DNA of 9,713 nt from assembly GCA_012518765.1 (NCBI GenBank), contig JAAYRN010000273.1:1-9713 (forward strand). The letters are read 5' to 3'. The notes under the pieces are model-generated. The model worked only from the letters and a program-made list of their open reading frames with translations, was not told the origin of the DNA and did no database searches. This stretch comes from Bacteroidales bacterium (GTDB taxonomy: Bacteria > Bacteroidota > Bacteroidia > Bacteroidales > WCHB1-69). How positions within the stretch are numbered: the first letter of the stretch is position 1; every line of letters begins with the position of its first letter. A program made the position numbers and the translations under genes. Below are positions 6,986-9,713 of the stretch, one piece after another.

Positions 6986-7330
6986 TTAATATCCTGCTTT
7001 AAATACTTTAAGAACTCGCTGAAAATGAGACCATGATAATTGTGAAAACAGTGTTTTCATAATTTGTTTATCAGGAAAATAAATATAAAATTGACGGATA
7101 TTCCAAATCGTTCTTGGACCAAATCCTTTTCCAAACTCCTTAGTTAGTTCTTTCGATATAGTTTCAATAATTTGCTTGCCGTATTCGGCTCTATCGGCTC
7201 CGTTTTGTTCTTCTTCTACAATTCTTCTTCCAATATTCCAATAGGCTTCTACCATAGCGGAATTGATAGCAGAATATGCTTGCCTCCGTGCCTGAGTTAC
7301 TATGTTTTTTATCTCGATTAAGTAGTTCAT
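6986..7330 (-). CDS. DUF1016 N-terminal domain protein (YhcG/PDDEXK family), C-terminally truncated
   Basis: Starting at the ATG at 7328-7330 the protein has 114 residues; a GTG nine bases upstream (7337-7339) is a weaker start. IEIKNIVTQARRQAY, then AYWNIGRRIVEEEQ, AEYGKQIIETISKELTKEFG, FGPRTIWNIRQFY and LSWSHFQRVLKV are in the order and spacing of the DUF1016 N-terminal winged-helix domain of YhcG-type proteins. Full-length members are about 330-370 residues and carry a C-terminal PDDEXK nuclease-like domain. Here translation ends VLKVFKAGY right after the LSWSH motif, so the nuclease part is absent. I found no trace of it in any minus frame of the 48 bp downstream. It lies 27 bp after the REP transposase. 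YhcG proteins often sit next to restriction systems, as here. Probably a degraded gene. Confidence 0.75.
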   Translation of the reverse strand: MNYLIEIKNIVTQARRQAYSAINSAMVEAYWNIGRRIVEEEQNGADRAEYGKQIIETISKELTKEFGKGFGPRTIWNIRQFYIYFPDKQIMKTLFSQLSWSHFQRVLKVFKAGY

Positions 7331-7357
7331 ATTAATCACAATATGTTTCTTTATTTT

Positions 7358-7882
7358 TTATTCATAAAATTTATCTTCCTGCCAATATTTAGGATTGTTT
7401 ATTATATAATTTGTAATTCGTTGATAGGATTTATCGTTTTGGATAATATGGTCGTAAAAAAGGGGTTGCCACGCAAAATCAGGATTAAATTGTCGGGCAT
7501 TTTTTGTTACCCCGATTTTAAACCCACGAATAATTGATGCCAAATTTTTGGATTGTGGTCCAAATGTATTGGTAGATTGTGTATGCGATTTTATATTGTA
7601 TTTATTTTTACCAATGGTAATAATGGCGTGAAAATGATTTGGCATTATCGTAAATTCGCCCATTTGCAGGTTCATATCCAATCGTATTTCAAATGTTTTT
7701 AACCATTCATTTTCAACAATGTTACCTATTTCAGACAATTCCATTCTCCCATTTTTTATTTCGCCAAAATAATGAATTCTGTGTTTGGTACAAATGGTAA
7801 CAAAATAGGCAGCAGCCCAACTATAGTCCCAGTTTCGTAATCGAGTAGATTTTCCGCGATATTTGTTTTGAAATTTATCCAT
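7358..7882 (-). CDS. REP-associated tyrosine transposase (Y1/HUH superfamily, TnpA-REP)
   Basis: A complete 174-residue protein of the IS200/IS605-like REP-associated transposase class. It has YFVTICTKHRIHYFG (26-40), the metal-binding HUH motif in MPNHFHAIITI (80-90; H83, H85), SIIRGFKIGVTKNAR (116-130), and WQPLFYDHIIQND (138-150) followed by ITNYIINNPKYW (156-167). By comparison with E. coli TnpA-REP, whose Tyr115 lies in a DYIYINP segment, Y159 is the predicted catalytic tyrosine. Such proteins nick and rejoin single-stranded DNA at short palindromic REP hairpins and are thought to spread them; they are usually single-copy and domesticated rather than flanked by IS ends. I see no paired terminal repeats. 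GC-rich hairpins occur in the genes on both sides (6719-6736; 8511-8628), possible targets. The ATG at 7880-7882 matches the family start. Confidence 0.88.
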   Translation of the reverse strand: MDKFQNKYRGKSTRLRNWDYSWAAAYFVTICTKHRIHYFGEIKNGRMELSEIGNIVENEWLKTFEIRLDMNLQMGEFTIMPNHFHAIITIGKNKYNIKSHTQSTNTFGPQSKNLASIIRGFKIGVTKNARQFNPDFAWQPLFYDHIIQNDKSYQRITNYIINNPKYWQEDKFYE

Positions 7883-8000
7883 ACTAATACATCTTTATTG
7901 TGGTTATCGTAATGGATAGGTTTCTATATTTTTCTTTTTCAAAAAAACAACTAACTAATTCATAATTATCAACTTTTACCATAAACCCCTGTAATATATA
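7883..8000 (-). other. Intergenic spacer with a 32-codon ORF
   Basis: 118 bp separate the restriction-enzyme stop (8001-8003) from the transposase ATG. On the minus strand an ATG at 7980-7982 opens a 32-residue ORF (MVKVDNYELVSCFFEKEK and on) ending in TAG at 7884-7886, just before the transposase start. Its early codons look protein-like, so it may be the 5' stub of a gene interrupted here, or a leader peptide, or chance. I recognise no family. No clear promoter or terminator hairpin is visible. Confidence 0.2.
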
Positions 8001-9713
8001 TCATATAATTTCAACTTTATCAATTTCTTTCATCAACCTATCAGTCTCCGTTAATGCTACAATTATTTTTTGATAGTGCAAAATATCCTCAAAATCCAAA
8101 GTTCTATTTTTTCGGTCTTTGAGCCATTTTTGAGCTGGTTGATAACCACCGATGTAAAACTTCCAAGCTCGTAACGGAACATTGGCAAAATATTGGTTGT
8201 CATTAATATAGACATTGCCTTGCAATTCGCCCGTTATTTCATTTCTTGGAATAGGAATATATTTAGGCTTATCCACTACATTATTTCCGTCTTCTGGATA
8301 TTGCGTAATGTAATTTTCTACTACTGAACTTTCCAATAAATGAATTTGACGTATTTCACCACCTATTTTTACCAATTTCCAAAATGTTTCTTTATTTTTT
8401 GGATAAGGAACTCGTGGAAAATCTATTTTCAAAAATTCTTTGTATTTTTCACGGTAAGTGGGCGAATGTAGCACGGCATAGATGTAGTCTAATAGGTCTA
8501 TTGGAGCAAACGACCCAAAGGGTCGAATGTTTGTAGTAGCATCAGAACGATGGTCGGTGTGCGACCCCGATGGGGTCGTATGTTTTGGGGTATCATCATT
8601 GTTATAAACATTTGAATCCTTCGGATTCTTTTCTGCTACAAATTGTAAACCCAACTTTTCTTCAATTTGCTTTACAATTTCCATATTGAAGTTGGGAATG
8701 CGTTCTTGTTCAATATCTAATTGCAATTCAGATGAATCGGGATAAAGATAAAGAGGAAAAACATAAGTTTGGAAACCGTAACAATTTTTATCCATCATAG
8801 ATGATGTAATAAAAACAGTTTTAAAATCAGTAGTATTTACAACAGTTCTCATTAAACATAAACCAATATTTTTCCTTCCATACAAAAAGTGTTTCATTAT
8901 ATTAAAACGTGGTCGTTGAATCTCTTTAATATTATAATTTATAAAACGATTATCAAATGGTTTATATGAATATTTATTGTTGTTTTCAGAAAACGTAAAT
9001 TCTGAAATTAATCTTTTATCATTGCCTGTTGTAATTCCACTTGAATTTTCAGGAAAAATATTATCTATTTTAAACCCTTTATCATATTCTTTTTTTGTTT
9101 CAAAATCTTTAGGCACAAAAAATAGTTCCGGTTTTTGGGTATCTAACTCAATCCATTCAATTGTTTTTAAAGAGATTCTGTGTAAAAACTGATATTTTTC
9201 TTCTCTTTTTCCATAGAGATTGTGATGCAGAACTTTGGCTAATTCGTTTTTCTTTTTCTTTCCTGTTTTTACAAAAACATTTATAGAAACTCCTTGCATT
9301 ATATCGAAAACATTTTGGTCGGCACTGCCATCGGGTGCAGTTTCTTTCTTTTTAGCATTGCCATGCAAATCTAAAATATAAATTTTATCAAAAGTTTTCA
9401 TTAATTCTTCTCGCATTTTACGATGAATAATACCGTCAATAAAACTATTATTAGAGATATAGGCTAATATTCCTTCGCCAGTTTTTTCAATAAAGTGCTG
9501 TCCATATCTGATGAATTTTATATAATCATCAGAAAGAGGCTGTATGTTTCTTTCGTTTAAATCCTTTTTATAATCTGCAATTAAACTTTCAATCCATTCT
9601 CCTTTGTTAGAAGAGCTTACCGAATACGGCGGGTTTCCTATAACACACATCACAGGTGCATCACGTTTGATATGATTTGCTTCATTGGCTTCGGTACTCA
9701 ACCAATTGGCAAA
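8001..9713 (-). CDS. Type ISP-like restriction-modification enzyme, methyltransferase and target-recognition half (5' end outside window)
   Basis: The frame is open to the window edge (first codons TTT GCC AAT TGG), so the TTG at 9699-9701 is not a real start; 570 residues are visible. VIGNPPYS places the N6-adenine methyltransferase catalytic motif IV (NPPY) at residues 27-30. LSDDYIKFIRYGQHFI, GILAYISNNSFIDGIIH, and YILDLHGNAKKKETAPDGS followed by VFDIMQGVSINVFVKTG are conserved blocks of the single-chain type ISP/LlaGI-like enzymes. Those carry an Mrr-like nuclease, a helicase, the methyltransferase and a C-terminal specificity domain; the first two and SAM motif I would lie beyond the window. 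FAPIDLLDYIYAVLHSPTYREK belongs to the C-terminal domain. Between AEK and FAPID, residues about 361-402 form a low-complexity, hairpin-coding insert. Stop is TGA at 8001-8003. The other damaged genes downstream make it prudent to check the upstream part for breaks. Confidence 0.85.
   Translation of the reverse strand, partial: FANWLSTEANEANHIKRDAPVMCVIGNPPYSVSSSNKGEWIESLIADYKKDLNERNIQPLSDDYIKFIRYGQHFIEKTGEGILAYISNNSFIDGIIHRKMREELMKTFDKIYILDLHGNAKKKETAPDGSADQNVFDIMQGVSINVFVKTGKKKKNELAKVLHHNLYGKREEKYQFLHRISLKTIEWIELDTQKPELFFVPKDFETKKEYDKGFKIDNIFPENSSGITTGNDKRLISEFTFSENNNKYSYKPFDNRFINYNIKEIQRPRFNIMKHFLYGRKNIGLCLMRTVVNTTDFKTVFITSSMMDKNCYGFQTYVFPLYLYPDSSELQLDIEQERIPNFNMEIVKQIEEKLGLQFVAEKNPKDSNVYNNDDTPKHTTPSGSHTDHRSDATTNIRPFGSFAPIDLLDYIYAVLHSPTYREKYKEFLKIDFPRVPYPKNKETFWKLVKIGGEIRQIHLLESSVVENYITQYPEDGNNVVDKPKYIPIPRNEITGELQGNVYINDNQYFANVPLRAWKFYIGGYQPAQKWLKDRKNRTLDFEDILHYQKIIVALTETDRLMKEIDKVEII
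8511..8525. repeat. Hairpin CGACCC-AAA-GGGTCG inside the restriction-enzyme gene
   Basis: Two 6-bp arms (8511-8516, 8520-8525) around a 3-nt loop. On the coding strand it spells IRPFGS. Its arms are nested within those of the next hairpin at 8562-8578, and on the coding strand both are preceded by ACAT plus one base (ACATT here, ACATA there). Confidence 0.75.
8562..8578. repeat. Hairpin CGACCCC-GAT-GGGGTCG inside the restriction-enzyme gene
   Basis: Two 7-bp arms (8562-8568, 8572-8578) around a 3-nt loop. A second, overlapping inverted pair GGTCG-GTGTG-CGACC (8552-8566) adds an alternative fold. On the coding strand it spells TTPSGS with ACC, CCA, TCG, GGG and TCG codons, unlike the AT-rich codon use around it. 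Confidence 0.75.
8614..8628. repeat. Hairpin GAATCC-TTC-GGATTC inside the restriction-enzyme gene
   Basis: Two 6-bp arms (8614-8619, 8623-8628) around a 3-nt loop, encoding NPKDS. Arm sequence differs from the CGACCC pair, but arm and loop sizes are the same, and the three hairpin centres (8518, 8570, 8621) are evenly spaced at 52 and 51 bp. Confidence 0.65.

Noticed and set aside
7547..7564. Inverted repeat TTTGGA-TTGTGG-TCCAAA in the transposase gene as a further REP element
   Set aside because: It encodes TFGPQSK, a segment I recall as common in this transposase group; arms are unrelated to the CGACCC pair and the loop is longer.
7358..7882. Complete insertion sequence around the transposase
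   Set aside because: No terminal inverted repeats, target duplication or subterminal hairpins directly flank the gene; its class is normally single-copy and REP-associated rather than an autonomous IS.
8511..8628. CRISPR array suggested by three hairpins at about 51-bp spacing
   Set aside because: The repeats differ in sequence, are only 15-17 bp, lie within an open reading frame, and there are no cas genes.
8977..9192. Plus-strand 71-codon ORF opposite the restriction enzyme
   Set aside because: Antisense shadow of conserved methyltransferase coding sequence with no supporting features.

Overview
The window reads as Bacteroidota, probably Bacteroidales-like. It is AT-rich, translation starts follow A-rich leaders without clear Shine-Dalgarno sites, exported proteins have short signal peptides ending in A-Q, and the core genes (LpxD, MreC/MreD, phosphoglucomutase/phosphomannomutase, LolE-type permease) resemble Bacteroidota versions. 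Every supported gene lies on the minus strand, so transcription runs from the right end of the window to the left.

Right part (about 6500-9713) is an accessory, partly decayed DNA-interaction block. In transcription order it holds: the C-terminal half of a type ISP-like restriction-modification enzyme (5' end outside the window); a complete REP-associated (Y1/HUH) transposase; the N-terminal third of a DUF1016/YhcG-family protein; and a KilA-N protein with an internal deletion, whose C-terminal tail survives out of frame just after the stop. Short GC-rich inverted repeats built on CGACCC/GGGTCG occur inside the restriction-enzyme gene (with a third, different hairpin, spaced about 51 bp apart) and once inside the KilA-N gene, on either side of the transposase gene.

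Left part (1 to about 6500) is cell-envelope and sugar metabolism. It holds a secreted patatin-like hydrolase with a non-canonical nucleophile elbow, then a tightly packed run: phosphoglucomutase/phosphomannomutase - lpxD - mreC - mreD, then a small outer-membrane-type protein and a LolC/LolE-type ABC permease (3' end outside the window). The phosphohexomutase frame is broken by one in-frame TAA exactly where the family has a Glu codon. mreC and mreD sit behind lpxD, with neither mreB nor pbp2/rodA next to them.

Best leads: (1) the GC-rich hairpins in coding DNA beside a REP transposase, probably an in-frame palindromic insertion of about 40 residues in the restriction enzyme; (2) the in-frame stop in the phosphohexomutase; (3) the clean internal deletion in the KilA-N gene; (4) the rearranged mre locus. 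Nothing here proves a wholly new system. The palindrome/transposase pairing is the most plausible candidate for something little described.
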